Below are positions 7,317 to 14,717 of a stretch of DNA of 25,091 nt, piece after piece (the stretch's first letter is position 1; the number at the start of each line of letters is the position of its first letter). Under the pieces are notes generated by a model. The model made no database searches. It was not told the origin of the DNA and was given only the letters and a program-made list of their open reading frames with translations. Source of the DNA: HXMU1420-2 sp040830545 (GTDB taxonomy: Bacteria; Pseudomonadota; Alphaproteobacteria; Rhodobacterales; Rhodobacteraceae); the NCBI GenBank assembly GCA_040830545.1, contig JBFOMB010000161.1, positions 1 to 25,091 of the forward strand, read 5' to 3'. The position numbers and the translations under genes are program-made.

Positions 7317-9137
7317 ATGCTGAACCCCGGTGATCTTATGTTCGTGGGCTGGGACGGTGACGCCGAAGATGTCGCTTTCGTAGCCACCAGCGACATTGCC
7401 GGTGGACAGGTTTTGTACTTTACGGACAGCGAGTGGAACCGCACAGCCTTCCTGCCAGGCGAGCAATTGATCGAATGGCAGGTCCCGCCAGAAGGGATTG
7501 CCGCCGGAACGTTGCTGACCCTGGACATGGTTCCAGGTGGGTCGGCTCAGGTCACCACAACAGCAGATCTGAATGGCGAGGTTGTCGGCACGATTGACTA
7601 CATCCAGGGTGGCGGTCAGCTGGCTCCGGTCAACGAAATGCTGTGGGTGTTCCAGGGCACGCGAACCGGTAACGATGTCACGCCCGAGAACTTTGTCGCC
7701 GTCATTGGGAACGAAGCAGATGGCGGCAATCGCGCGACGCCAAACCTGACCAATACGGGGCTGGATACCTCCAACGGCGCGATCATCATTGATGGTGATC
7801 ACGATTACATGGTGTTTGACGGGTTTGACTCCCTGCCGAACCCCGTCAGCGCGCAGGGAGCCATCGCTGCAATTTCGGATTTGTCCAACTGGTCGGTTGC
7901 GGGCGGCGGGCGCAACAACACGGATGACAACCCAAACCCGACAGACGGGTTCGACCTAAATTCGCCCCGGTTCTATGACGCAAACGACGTGACGACGTTG
8001 TATTTTGATGGAACGCATGTCGCCTTCATCGACGATGTGTCCTCTCCGGATAACGACGTCACAACCGAACTGAGCGTGTCGGAGCAGCCCTTCCTACCCA
8101 CGGACATCATCGAAATCGACATCCTGAACAGCTCTCTGCGGCCTGATGGAGAGTTCGATTTTGACGAGGTGATTTTCACCCGCGTCGCCGTGACCCGCAA
8201 CGGCGTGACCTACGAGTTTTCGGTCAACGACGGATCGAAGGTGAAGGAATCCGGGGCGACGGACAGCGAGTCAGGCCAGGCGGTCGAGCAAGGTGATACG
8301 TTTTTTGTCACGAATGACGATGTGAACAGCTTTGTCGCGGCACCGGTCGGATCAACACCGTTTGCAGGCATCCCATCAGGACGCATGGCATTTTCGTTGA
8401 ACGAAACGTTTGTGGACGGCGGTGTCACTTCGATCGTCCGCGAACAAACCGTGACGGATGAAATGGGAGACGAGGTTGGTGTCGAGAACGCGAATTTCTA
8501 CTTTGGCAACAGCCTCGATCCGAACCCGGTGCCGTGTTTCGCACGGGGAACACGACTGCAGACAGATCGCGGTTTGATCCCGGTCGAGCAGTTGACGGTC
8601 GGTGACCTACTGCAAACCCGGGACAACGGAATGGTTCCAATTCGATGGATTGGTCGCCGCGCGGTCCGCGCGCAAGGCCGATTTGCACCAATCCGTGTCC
8701 GCGCACATGCAATGGACAATGAAGCTGACTTTTGGGTGTCTCAAAACCACAAACTGTTGGTGTCCGGCTGGCAGGCGCAACTCTTGCTGGGAGAGGACGA
8801 AGTTCTGGTGCCCGCCAAGCATCTGGTCGACGGAAAGTCCGTGACAAGGGAAACCGGCTGGCGTTGGGTCGAGTATTTTCACGTGCTGTTGGATCGGCAC
8901 GAAGTCATCTATGCCGAAGGCTGCGCAACCGAGAGCCTGAACCCGGATTATCTGGACGATTGGTTGAACAACGATTTGAATATCTCGGTGCCAGTGCAGT
9001 CCAATACACACCCTTGCGCAGTTGCGGCGGTTGCCCCGCGCTTGTCGGTGACGCGCCATGAGGGCCGGATGTTGCGCGACGTTATTCGGTCAGGCAAACG
9101 AAACGTTCTGTCTCAACCCTCACACCAAAGGGTTTGA
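7317..9137 (+). CDS. Hint-domain surface/secreted protein with unidentified N-terminal region
   Basis: The protein has 606 residues. The C-terminal third (about 407-545) is a Hint_2 domain, the intein/hedgehog autoprocessing fold. It begins at Cys407 in VPCFARGTRLQTDRG, continues VEQLTVGDLLQTRDNG, and has the conserved His478 in VSQNHKLLVSG, then EYFHVLLDRHEVIYAEG. The N-terminal 400 residues are acidic and Asn/Asp-rich; the opening LNPGDLMFVGWDGDAEDVAFV resembles beta-rich segments found at the start of other roseobacter Hint or extracellular nuclease proteins. There is no N-terminal signal peptide, so export by a type I system is plausible, though no RTX nonapeptides are seen. The substrate or role of the autoprocessing is unknown. 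It ends 8 bp before a convergent acyl-CoA dehydrogenase. Confidence 0.85.
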   Translation: MLNPGDLMFVGWDGDAEDVAFVATSDIAGGQVLYFTDSEWNRTAFLPGEQLIEWQVPPEGIAAGTLLTLDMVPGGSAQVTTTADLNGEVVGTIDYIQGGGQLAPVNEMLWVFQGTRTGNDVTPENFVAVIGNEADGGNRATPNLTNTGLDTSNGAIIIDGDHDYMVFDGFDSLPNPVSAQGAIAAISDLSNWSVAGGGRNNTDDNPNPTDGFDLNSPRFYDANDVTTLYFDGTHVAFIDDVSSPDNDVTTELSVSEQPFLPTDIIEIDILNSSLRPDGEFDFDEVIFTRVAVTRNGVTYEFSVNDGSKVKESGATDSESGQAVEQGDTFFVTNDDVNSFVAAPVGSTPFAGIPSGRMAFSLNETFVDGGVTSIVREQTVTDEMGDEVGVENANFYFGNSLDPNPVPCFARGTRLQTDRGLIPVEQLTVGDLLQTRDNGMVPIRWIGRRAVRAQGRFAPIRVRAHAMDNEADFWVSQNHKLLVSGWQAQLLLGEDEVLVPAKHLVDGKSVTRETGWRWVEYFHVLLDRHEVIYAEGCATESLNPDYLDDWLNNDLNISVPVQSNTHPCAVAAVAPRLSVTRHEGRMLRDVIRSGKRNVLSQPSHQRV

Positions 9138-9148
9138 GCCGCGGCTCA
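9135..9148. repeat. 14-bp palindrome containing both convergent stop codons
   Basis: TGAGCCGCGGCTCA is perfectly self-complementary. Its first three bases are the stop of the Hint gene and its last three, read on the other strand, are the stop of the acyl-CoA dehydrogenase. Flanking GGTT and AACC extend the possible stem with one bulged C. No T-tract follows on either strand. Confidence 0.7.
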
Positions 9149-10291
9149 CAACCGCTTGGCCACCTCTTCCAGCATCACCTCGGTCGCACCGCCACCGATG
9201 GATTGCACGCGGGCATCGCGGGCCATGCGTTCGATAGCGGATCCGCGCAAATAGCCCGCCCCGCCGTGGAATTGCAGGCAGTCATACATGACCTCGTTGA
9301 CCAGTTCGCCACACAGCGCCTTTAGCATCGACACCTCGCGCACGACCTCCTCCCCTGCCGCATCGCGGGCCGCGACCTGATAGACAAAGGCCCGCGCCGC
9401 AGAGACGCGCGCGGCCAGCATGGCCAGCCGCTGGCGGATCGCCTGTTTCTGCCACAATGGCGCGCCAAAGGCCGTGCGGTCCTTCACATAGTCCAGCGTC
9501 AGGTCCAGCGCAGCCTGCGCCTCGCCCACGGCCATGGCGCCCAGCACGATCCGCTCGTTCTGGAAATTTTGCATGATCGCATAAAATCCACGCCCCTCTT
9601 CGCCCAGAACGTTTTCGACCGGCACGCGCACCTCGTCAAAGCTGAGCTCGGCTGTATCCGAGCTCAGCCAGCCGTGTTTCTGCAAGGCGCGGCTCACGGT
9701 GAAGCCCGGCATGCCTTTTTCCAGCAGGAACATGGTGACGGATTGGCTGGCGGGACCGTCCCCATCGGTTTTGGCGGCCACGCAATAAAGATCCGCGTGC
9801 ACGCCATTGGTGATGAACATCTTGGAGCCGTTCAGGACGAAATGATCGCCCTCCCGTCGTGCGCGCGTTCGGATGCCTTTCACATCCGAACCAGCATCCG
9901 GTTCGGTGATCCCGACGGCGGTAATCGCGCGTCCGGCCACGATGTCGGGCATCCAGCGGGCTTTCATCACCTCTGATCCGGCGTTGAACAGGTGGACCGA
10001 TGCCATATCCGTATGCACCAAAGCGGTGATCGCGACCCCGGAATAGGTGGAGCGCCCCAGTTCCTCGGCCAAAACCGCCGTGGCGCGGGTGTCCATGGCG
10101 CTGCCGCCATAGGCCTCTGGATACCGGACGCCGAAGAAGCCCAATGCGCCCATCTCTGACAGGACATCGCGGGGTACAAACCCATCCTCTTCCCACTGAT
10201 CGGCAAACGGTTTCACGCGACCCGCAATGAACCGGCGCAATTGATCCCGCAACATGTCGTGTTCCGGGGCCAGGAACAGGTGTTCGCTCAT
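9146..10291 (-). CDS. Acyl-CoA dehydrogenase, short form, helix-G catalytic type
   Basis: The protein has 381 residues from MSEHLFLAPEHDMLRDQLRRF at 10291; GGAGGAG upstream fixes this start over the in-frame ATG at 10309. It is an FAD enzyme with ITEPDAGSDVKGIRTRA (about 128-144), LNGSKMFITNG and YDCLQFHGGAGYLRGS. The usual C-terminal catalytic Glu position (YEGT in most members) reads SIGGGATEV, with Gly instead of Glu. A candidate base is Glu246 in FQNERIVLG, which aligns with the helix-G glutamate of isovaleryl-CoA and long-chain acyl-CoA dehydrogenases. This points to branched-chain or long-chain acyl-CoA substrates rather than plain short ones; the exact substrate cannot be told. It is probably monocistronic, facing the Hint gene. 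Confidence 0.88.
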   Translation of the reverse strand: MSEHLFLAPEHDMLRDQLRRFIAGRVKPFADQWEEDGFVPRDVLSEMGALGFFGVRYPEAYGGSAMDTRATAVLAEELGRSTYSGVAITALVHTDMASVHLFNAGSEVMKARWMPDIVAGRAITAVGITEPDAGSDVKGIRTRARREGDHFVLNGSKMFITNGVHADLYCVAAKTDGDGPASQSVTMFLLEKGMPGFTVSRALQKHGWLSSDTAELSFDEVRVPVENVLGEEGRGFYAIMQNFQNERIVLGAMAVGEAQAALDLTLDYVKDRTAFGAPLWQKQAIRQRLAMLAARVSAARAFVYQVAARDAAGEEVVREVSMLKALCGELVNEVMYDCLQFHGGAGYLRGSAIERMARDARVQSIGGGATEVMLEEVAKRL

Positions 10292-10467
10292 GTCATTCTC
10301 CTCCGCCATTCAAAAGAGCGGAGGTCCGCCGGTCTGTCCAGCCGATCAGCGAGGCGACGCCCACTGTTGTGCCGTGACGTCATTTTCCGTTTGTGGTACT
10401 CTGGTGTTCACCTAGAAGTAGATTTAAGCACCAGGCTCCCTTCCTTCTGTTCGCAGGCGCATCCGAG

Positions 10468-10842
10468 ATGAAGACTTCCGCCTTTGCCCTTGTTGCCATA
10501 ACCGCACTGTCTGCATGCAGCGCGTTGCAGGGCCCTGCGTTCCTCAGCCGGTCTGCCAACACGCCGAACTTTGCCCCGACGGATGTGGATTCGATTGTCC
10601 TGACCCCCGGCGCGTTTGATCCACGTCGCTATGAATCACTGGGTGATCTGACGGTCGCCGCGACAAAACCCACTGTGTTCAGCCCTGAACCCACCGTTGC
10701 GGATGTCGAACAGCGCTTGAGGGAAGAGGCCGCCGCGCGGGGTGCCACGCGTGTGGTTGAGGTTCAGATCACCGATATGCAGCGCAGCCCGGTCAGCGAC
10801 GGGTCGCGCATTGGCCGGGGCATCGCCGTTCGCCGAAAATAA
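10468..10842 (+). CDS. Small outer-membrane lipoprotein of unknown function
   Basis: The 124-residue protein starts at 10468 (MKTSAFALVAITALSAC); the upstream in-frame ATG at 10393 would bury the signal peptide. Residues 1-16 are a lipoprotein signal peptide with lipobox L14-S-A-C17. Ser at +2 argues against inner-membrane retention. The mature part is a compact domain with YESLGDLTVAATKPT, VADVEQRLREEAAARGATRVVEVQI and a basic end. I do not recognise the family with certainty. It is followed after 77 bp by a HAD hydrolase gene on the same strand, with no obvious strong terminator between, so co-transcription is possible. Confidence 0.8.
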   Translation: MKTSAFALVAITALSACSALQGPAFLSRSANTPNFAPTDVDSIVLTPGAFDPRRYESLGDLTVAATKPTVFSPEPTVADVEQRLREEAAARGATRVVEVQITDMQRSPVSDGSRIGRGIAVRRK

Positions 10843-10919
10843 ACCCGTGCGGGCATGGCCACGGGACGGTTCGTGGCGCATAAGGGCCGAAATGGCCCCG
10901 TGTGCTTCAGGATTGCCCC

Positions 10920-11798
10920 ATGACCCAGATCATTTCCGCCCTGTCAGACATTTCCGCGCCTTATGACGCCCTGTTTGTGGACCTCTGGGGCTGCGTCCAC
11001 AACGGTGTACATGCCCTGCCCGGTGCCGTCGCGGCGCTGCAAAGCTACCGTCAGGGTGGCGGCACAGTTGTCCTTGTCACCAACTCTCCCAAACCGCGCG
11101 CCGGGGTGGAAACGCAGATCCGTGACCAGTTCGGCGTGCCGGATGATTGCTGGGATACCATTGCCACCTCGGGCGACAGCGCGCGGTCGGCGATGTTTCA
11201 GGGGGCGATTGGTGAAAAGGTCTATTTCATGGGGCAATGGGACCGGGATGCCGGGTTCTTTGAACCGCTGAACATCCTCGAAAACCCGACCGAGATCACC
11301 CGCGTGCCCCTGCGCGAGGCTGACGGGATCGCCTGTTGCGGCCCGTTTGATCCGATGGCCGATCCAGCGGAACACCGCGCCGACTTTCTTTATGCCAAGC
11401 AGATGGGCCTGAAACTGCTGTGCGCGAACCCGGATATCGTTGTGGACCGGGGCGAGGTGCGGGAATGGTGCGCCGGGGCGCTGGCGGACATGTATACCGA
11501 GATGGGGGGGGAAAGCCTCTATTTCGGGAAACCGCATCCACCGATCTACGATCTGGCCCGCCGCCGTTTGTCGGCCCTGGGCAAATCCATCCCCGACAAC
11601 CGCATCCTGGCAATTGGCGATGGCATCCACACCGACATCGCCGGTGCGATTGGCGAGGACATCGATTCGCTGTTCATTTCCGGAGGGCTCGCCGCGGCAG
11701 AGACCAAAACGTCGCATGACCCGGACCCGGATGCGCTAAGCGCCTATCTGGACAGGGAAATGCGGCATCCGACCTACACAATTGGATTGCTGCGATAG
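10920..11798 (+). CDS. HAD-superfamily class IIA hydrolase (TIGR01459 type)
   Basis: The 292-residue protein starts at the ATG at 10920 (MTQIISALSDISAPYDAL), with AGGA eight bases upstream. HAD motif I reads FVDLWGCVHNG: Asp21 is the nucleophile and Trp23 occupies the usual second Asp position, which is normal for this subfamily. Motif II is LVTNSPKPR, the motif III lysine is in FGKPHPPIYDLA, and motif IV is AIGDGIHTDIAGA, with a large class IIA cap between motifs II and III. It is probably a cytosolic phosphatase for a small phosphorylated metabolite, related to NagD and 4-nitrophenylphosphatases; the substrate is unknown. It lies upstream of the MaoC hydratase with a 96-bp AT-richer gap that may hold a separate promoter. 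Confidence 0.85.
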   Translation: MTQIISALSDISAPYDALFVDLWGCVHNGVHALPGAVAALQSYRQGGGTVVLVTNSPKPRAGVETQIRDQFGVPDDCWDTIATSGDSARSAMFQGAIGEKVYFMGQWDRDAGFFEPLNILENPTEITRVPLREADGIACCGPFDPMADPAEHRADFLYAKQMGLKLLCANPDIVVDRGEVREWCAGALADMYTEMGGESLYFGKPHPPIYDLARRRLSALGKSIPDNRILAIGDGIHTDIAGAIGEDIDSLFISGGLAAAETKTSHDPDPDALSAYLDREMRHPTYTIGLLR

Positions 11799-11894
11799 AC
11801 ACATGAGGGCTTGATTTTCTGCGCGCGCAAAGTAATAAAGTTGCCGAACACGGATTACCGGTGACGTAATATTACCTTTGCCATGAGGCCAGAT

Positions 11895-12338
11895 ATGCTC
11901 GACAACCTGCCCCGCGGAACCATCTGCATCGAAGATATCGAGATGGGAATGTCCCGTTATCTGCGCAAGGAAGTGACAGATCGCGATATCGAGCTGTTTG
12001 CCGAGGTCTCGACCGACCGCAACCCGGTGCATCTGGATGACGCATACGCGCAGGACACGATTTTCGAGGGGCGGATCGCCCACGGGATGCTGACCGCCGG
12101 GCTGATTTCCGCCGTGATTGGCGAGCAGTTGCCGGGTCATGGCACGGTCTACATGGGCCAGTCACTGAAATTCCTGGCCCCAGTCCGCCCCGGTGATGTG
12201 GTCCATGCAGAGGTTACGGTGGTCGACATCGAACATGCCAAGCGCCGGGTGAAGCTGGATTGCGTGTGTCGGGTTGATGGCAAGAAGGTTCTGGTGGGCG
12301 AAGCGATGGTACTGGCCCCCAGCCGCAAGTTCGACTGA
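11895..12338 (+). CDS. MaoC-like (R)-specific enoyl-CoA hydratase (PhaJ-like)
   Basis: A single hotdog-fold domain of 147 residues. The start at 11895 (MLDNLPRGTICIEDIEMG) is preferred over the ATG at 11883 because GAGG sits six bases before it. The hydratase-2 motif is clear: Asp41 and His46 in STDRNPVHLDDAYA, then IAHGMLTAGLISAVIGEQLPG and FLAPVRPGDVVHAEV. Such enzymes hydrate trans-2-enoyl-CoA to (R)-3-hydroxyacyl-CoA, linking beta-oxidation to polyhydroxyalkanoate or to (R)-3-hydroxybutyryl-CoA and the ethylmalonyl-CoA route whose genes lie nearby. It could also act on another short enoyl-CoA. A GTAATATTAC palindrome at about 11865-11874 lies just upstream and may be regulatory. Confidence 0.85.
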   Translation: MLDNLPRGTICIEDIEMGMSRYLRKEVTDRDIELFAEVSTDRNPVHLDDAYAQDTIFEGRIAHGMLTAGLISAVIGEQLPGHGTVYMGQSLKFLAPVRPGDVVHAEVTVVDIEHAKRRVKLDCVCRVDGKKVLVGEAMVLAPSRKFD

Positions 12339-12755
12339 AGCGTTTTCCACCTTTCGAATTTAGACAAGCCCGAAGGCCCTGACGGAGAGACAATTTGGCA
12401 GCCGTGCGGCGCTTGCTCCCACAGCTCCTGTCCTCAACTGATCCAGTTGGAGTCCTTTGTACCCGATCCGCTCTCATCCAGCTCCGGGAGCGTCCACTTT
12501 CGCCAACGCCGCCCCGATGGATTTGGTGGTGTGGCCTGACTGCCTACGTCGCGCTCCAGACAAACTCTGTCGTTGCCCCGGACCTGATCCGGGGCCTCCA
12601 CGCTCAAGGTTAGAGATCCCGGATCAAGCCCGGGATCGCGTGGTGTGCGGTGTCACGCAAGCGTGAGAAATGCACGTGTCTCCTAACATCGGAAATCTGA
12701 CAGGTCGTGCTATATTCCATGCATGAACCGCTGGGCTTCATACAGGAGATTTCCG
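12339..12755. other. Intergenic region of 417 bp
   Basis: I see no gene here. It holds a small inverted repeat CAACTG-ATC-CAGTTG at 12435-12449, possibly a weak terminator for the MaoC gene, and the REP-like element at 12575-12637. The short open frames crossing it are not protein-like. AGGAGA at about 12743-12748 is the ribosome site of the next gene. Confidence 0.6.
12575..12637 (+). repeat. REP-like bipartite palindromic element, copy A
   Basis: Two hairpins 19 nt apart: GCCCCGGA-5 nt-TCCGGGGC at 12575-12595, then GATCCCGG-7 nt-CCGGGATC at 12615-12637, with CCTC following the first. The same architecture recurs at 13874-13935 (inverted) and 20363-20424; the first hairpin is identical over 21 bases to the one at 20363. 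Confidence 0.85.
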
Positions 12756-13241
12756 ATGGTACCCCCTTTGATCTTCCGCCGCACGATGCTGGCCCTGGGC
12801 GGCGCAGCGCTGACCGCTGGAACCGCTGGGCTGGTCCCGGCGCGGGCTGCAGGGCTGGACCCAACGCCGACCATGCGCGGTGGTGCCAACAATTACCGCC
12901 CTGGTGCGCCTATCGTGGACCGTATTGGTGGTGGCGGCTTCTGGATGACTGGCACGGTGCGACGTGCGGGCGATGGAATGCCACTGGCCCGGCAGCGTAT
13001 CCAGATCTGGGCGCACACAACCGAAGGGCACGAACGCGACGCCCACAGCCATGGCGCAACGCTTACCGATGCAAACGGCGAATTCCGGTTGGAAATGCCG
13101 CAGATCATCCCGGCCTTTGGTCAGCCGCACGGGCATCTGGCTTATGACAGTGGCGAGTTTGAGACCGTGTTCCTGCGACCTGTCATGCCCAGCGCAAAGG
13201 ACAAAACACTGGCCGCGCATTTCGTGCTGAAACCGCTCTGA
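12756..13241 (+). CDS. Tat-exported intradiol-dioxygenase-like protein with altered metal ligands
   Basis: The 161-residue protein starts at 12756 (MVPPLIFRRTMLALGGAALT), chosen for AGGAGA upstream. Arg8-Arg9 followed by a hydrophobic stretch and ending PARAAG indicates Tat export to the periplasm. The mature part is a beta-sandwich like the C-terminal half of protocatechuate 3,4-dioxygenase: GTVRRAGDGMPLARQRIQIW, LTDANGEFRL, and His125-x-His127 in GQPHGHLAY at the PxHxH ligand site. The two tyrosine iron ligands of intradiol enzymes are not found; the equivalent loop is His-rich instead (His87, His92, His97, His99 around TTEGHERDAHSHG). It is therefore probably not a standard ring-cleaving enzyme. 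It is 16 bp upstream of a ferric-reductase-like membrane protein, likely its partner. Confidence 0.8.
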   Translation: MVPPLIFRRTMLALGGAALTAGTAGLVPARAAGLDPTPTMRGGANNYRPGAPIVDRIGGGGFWMTGTVRRAGDGMPLARQRIQIWAHTTEGHERDAHSHGATLTDANGEFRLEMPQIIPAFGQPHGHLAYDSGEFETVFLRPVMPSAKDKTLAAHFVLKPL

Positions 13242-13257
13242 CACCGGGACCGGGATC

Positions 13258-13857
13258 GTGAAACCAACGCGCTCGATCCTGATCTGGCTGGTTCTGCTTG
13301 CTGCAATTGCGGTGCCCTTGGGGCTGGCCCTGCAAAGCCCCCTGCTGGCGTGGCGACAACCCATCTACATCGCCGCAGGCATTGCCGGTGTGCTGGCCAT
13401 GGGTCTTCTGCTGCTGCAACCTCTGCTCGCTTCCGGGCGGCTGCCGGGGCTGCCCGGAGGCGCGGGTCGTCAGGTTCACCGCTGGATCGGGGCCGGGCTG
13501 ATCTTTGCTGTGATCGTGCATGTCATCGCCCTCTGGATCACCAGCCCGCCAGATGTGGTAGACGCCCTGCTCTACCGTTCCCCTACGCCCTTTTCCGCCT
13601 GGGGCGTGACCGCCATGTGGGCCGTTTTCGCCGCCGGTTTCTTGGCGCTGGTACGCTCCCGGCTGCGCCCAAGGACATGGCGCACCGCACATGGTGCGCT
13701 GGTCAGCCTTGCAGTGATCACCTGCGTCCTGCACGCCCTGTTGATCGAAGGCACGATGGAGCCGGTCAGCAAGGCTCTGCTCTGCGCCCTAGTGGTGATC
13801 GCGACAGGCTGGACCGTGTGGCAGTTGCGCCTGTTTTGGCCTCGCACGCGGCGGTAA
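13258..13857 (+). CDS. Ferric-reductase-like transmembrane heme protein
   Basis: The 199-residue protein starts at a GTG (KPTRSILIWLVLLAAIAVPL). About six membrane segments are visible (roughly 7-27, 36-57, 76-95, 115-133, 146-163, 173-192). Four histidines fit bis-His coordination of two b-type hemes: His74 and His88 in one helix and His145 and His159 in another, both pairs 14 residues apart. This is the ferric reductase/MsrQ membrane domain without any FAD or NAD-binding part, so it must take electrons from quinol or a separate reductase. The gene lies 16 bp behind the Tat-exported intradiol-like protein. The arrangement recalls MsrP-MsrQ, a Tat-exported oxidoreductase served by a heme membrane partner, but the exported partner is unrelated. 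Confidence 0.82.
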   Translation: MKPTRSILIWLVLLAAIAVPLGLALQSPLLAWRQPIYIAAGIAGVLAMGLLLLQPLLASGRLPGLPGGAGRQVHRWIGAGLIFAVIVHVIALWITSPPDVVDALLYRSPTPFSAWGVTAMWAVFAAGFLALVRSRLRPRTWRTAHGALVSLAVITCVLHALLIEGTMEPVSKALLCALVVIATGWTVWQLRLFWPRTRR

Positions 13858-13873
13858 GGCGGCGCGCGCCGCA

Positions 13874-13935
13874 GTCCCGGGCTTGACCCGGGACCTCCAC
13901 CTCGCGACCAAGAGGCCCCGGATCAAGTCAGGGGC
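13874..13935 (-). repeat. REP-like bipartite palindromic element, copy B (inverted)
   Basis: Begins 16 bp after the ferric-reductase-like gene. GTCCCGGG-5 nt-CCCGGGAC at 13874-13894 and GCCCC...GGGGC at 13915-13935. Read on the minus strand it has the same order as copies A and C: a GCCCC/GGGGC hairpin, CCTC, about 20 nt, then a GTCCCGGG hairpin. It lies between convergent genes and may also weakly limit read-through, but there is no T-tract. Confidence 0.85.
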
Positions 13936-13964
13936 TGCGGTTGGTGTTTGTGGCCTGCGGAGCG

Positions 13965-14717
13965 TTAAAGCGGTGCCCATTTCGCCAAATCGTCGGCAAA
14001 CTCCGTGCACATGACAATCTCGCGGTATTCCGGGTCGTAAAATGCATTGGCCATACCGCAGGGCACAACCGAGATGGTCAGCGGCACGGGCAGGCGGAAT
14101 TCTTCGTTCAGCGCCTCGATCTCGGTCTCGACGATCAACAGGGTCAGGTCACCGCCATCGGTCGTCACATCCACATCGCCAAGTTGAAACGACCCATTCC
14201 CGGTGTCGTGCGCGATCTCGTCCAGAACCGCGCCCCAACTGCCTGCGGCCTGATCATATTCGAAATCGCAATATTCCGCCCGGTCCTCCGGCAGGCCCAG
14301 TTCTTGCGCAACGTCCTCCCGCGCCTCTGGATCAGCGCCGTAGAAGATACAGACCAGGTTGTAATACCGCTGCAAATCCGGGCCATGCACATCCCAATAG
14401 GCCGGTTCCCGTTCGCCCCTCTGATCCACCTCACCCAAGAAGCCGAACGCCGTGTCATAGGCCAGTTGCACCGCGTCCTGTTCGTCGTAAAACGCATCCA
14501 GCAGGAACACGGACAAAACGTCCGCCGCATCCTCTTCCTGCCCGAAAATCGGCAGGTCCAGAATGTCGATCAGCGCATGGCCCAATTCGTGGTAAAGGAT
14601 GCCCAGCAGGTTGCTTTCCACATAGGCCTGTTTGGCATCCCCATCCGCATATCGATATTCAGCCTGCGCCGGAGCGGCGAGGCCCAGCGCGGCAAGCAGG
14701 GCAAAAGCGCGGATCAT
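13965..14717 (-). CDS. Exported DUF4344-type putative metallopeptidase
   Basis: The 250-residue protein has a signal peptide (MIRAFALLAALGLAAPAQA). A gluzincin-like zinc motif HELGH at residues 43-47 is followed by DLPIFGQEEDAADV, where Glu61 or Glu62 could be the third ligand, as in the DUF4344 family. Two cysteines in IVPCGM-like and IVMCTEF segments near the C-terminus may pair. The start overlaps the stop of mch by ATGA, so it is translationally coupled as the last gene of the mcl2-nnrU-DUF1737-mch operon. A substrate is not known, and a periplasmic peptidase is not an obvious part of carbon metabolism. Confidence 0.8.
   Translation of the reverse strand: MIRAFALLAALGLAAPAQAEYRYADGDAKQAYVESNLLGILYHELGHALIDILDLPIFGQEEDAADVLSVFLLDAFYDEQDAVQLAYDTAFGFLGEVDQRGEREPAYWDVHGPDLQRYYNLVCIFYGADPEAREDVAQELGLPEDRAEYCDFEYDQAAGSWGAVLDEIAHDTGNGSFQLGDVDVTTDGGDLTLLIVETEIEALNEEFRLPVPLTISVVPCGMANAFYDPEYREIVMCTEFADDLAKWAPL

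Noticed and set aside
10375..10382. TGACGTCA palindrome upstream of the lipoprotein gene
   Set aside because: Eight bases with no second copy nearby and no known matching regulator here; too short to support a site.
12575..12637. Reading the GC-rich hairpins as ordinary intrinsic terminators
   Set aside because: None of the three copies has a following T-tract, and the bipartite plan is conserved at unrelated places and in both orientations, which fits a repeat family better.
12395..12666. Short open frames across the intergenic region and REP copy A
   Set aside because: They have no ribosome site and the translations come partly from the palindromic repeat; not protein-like.
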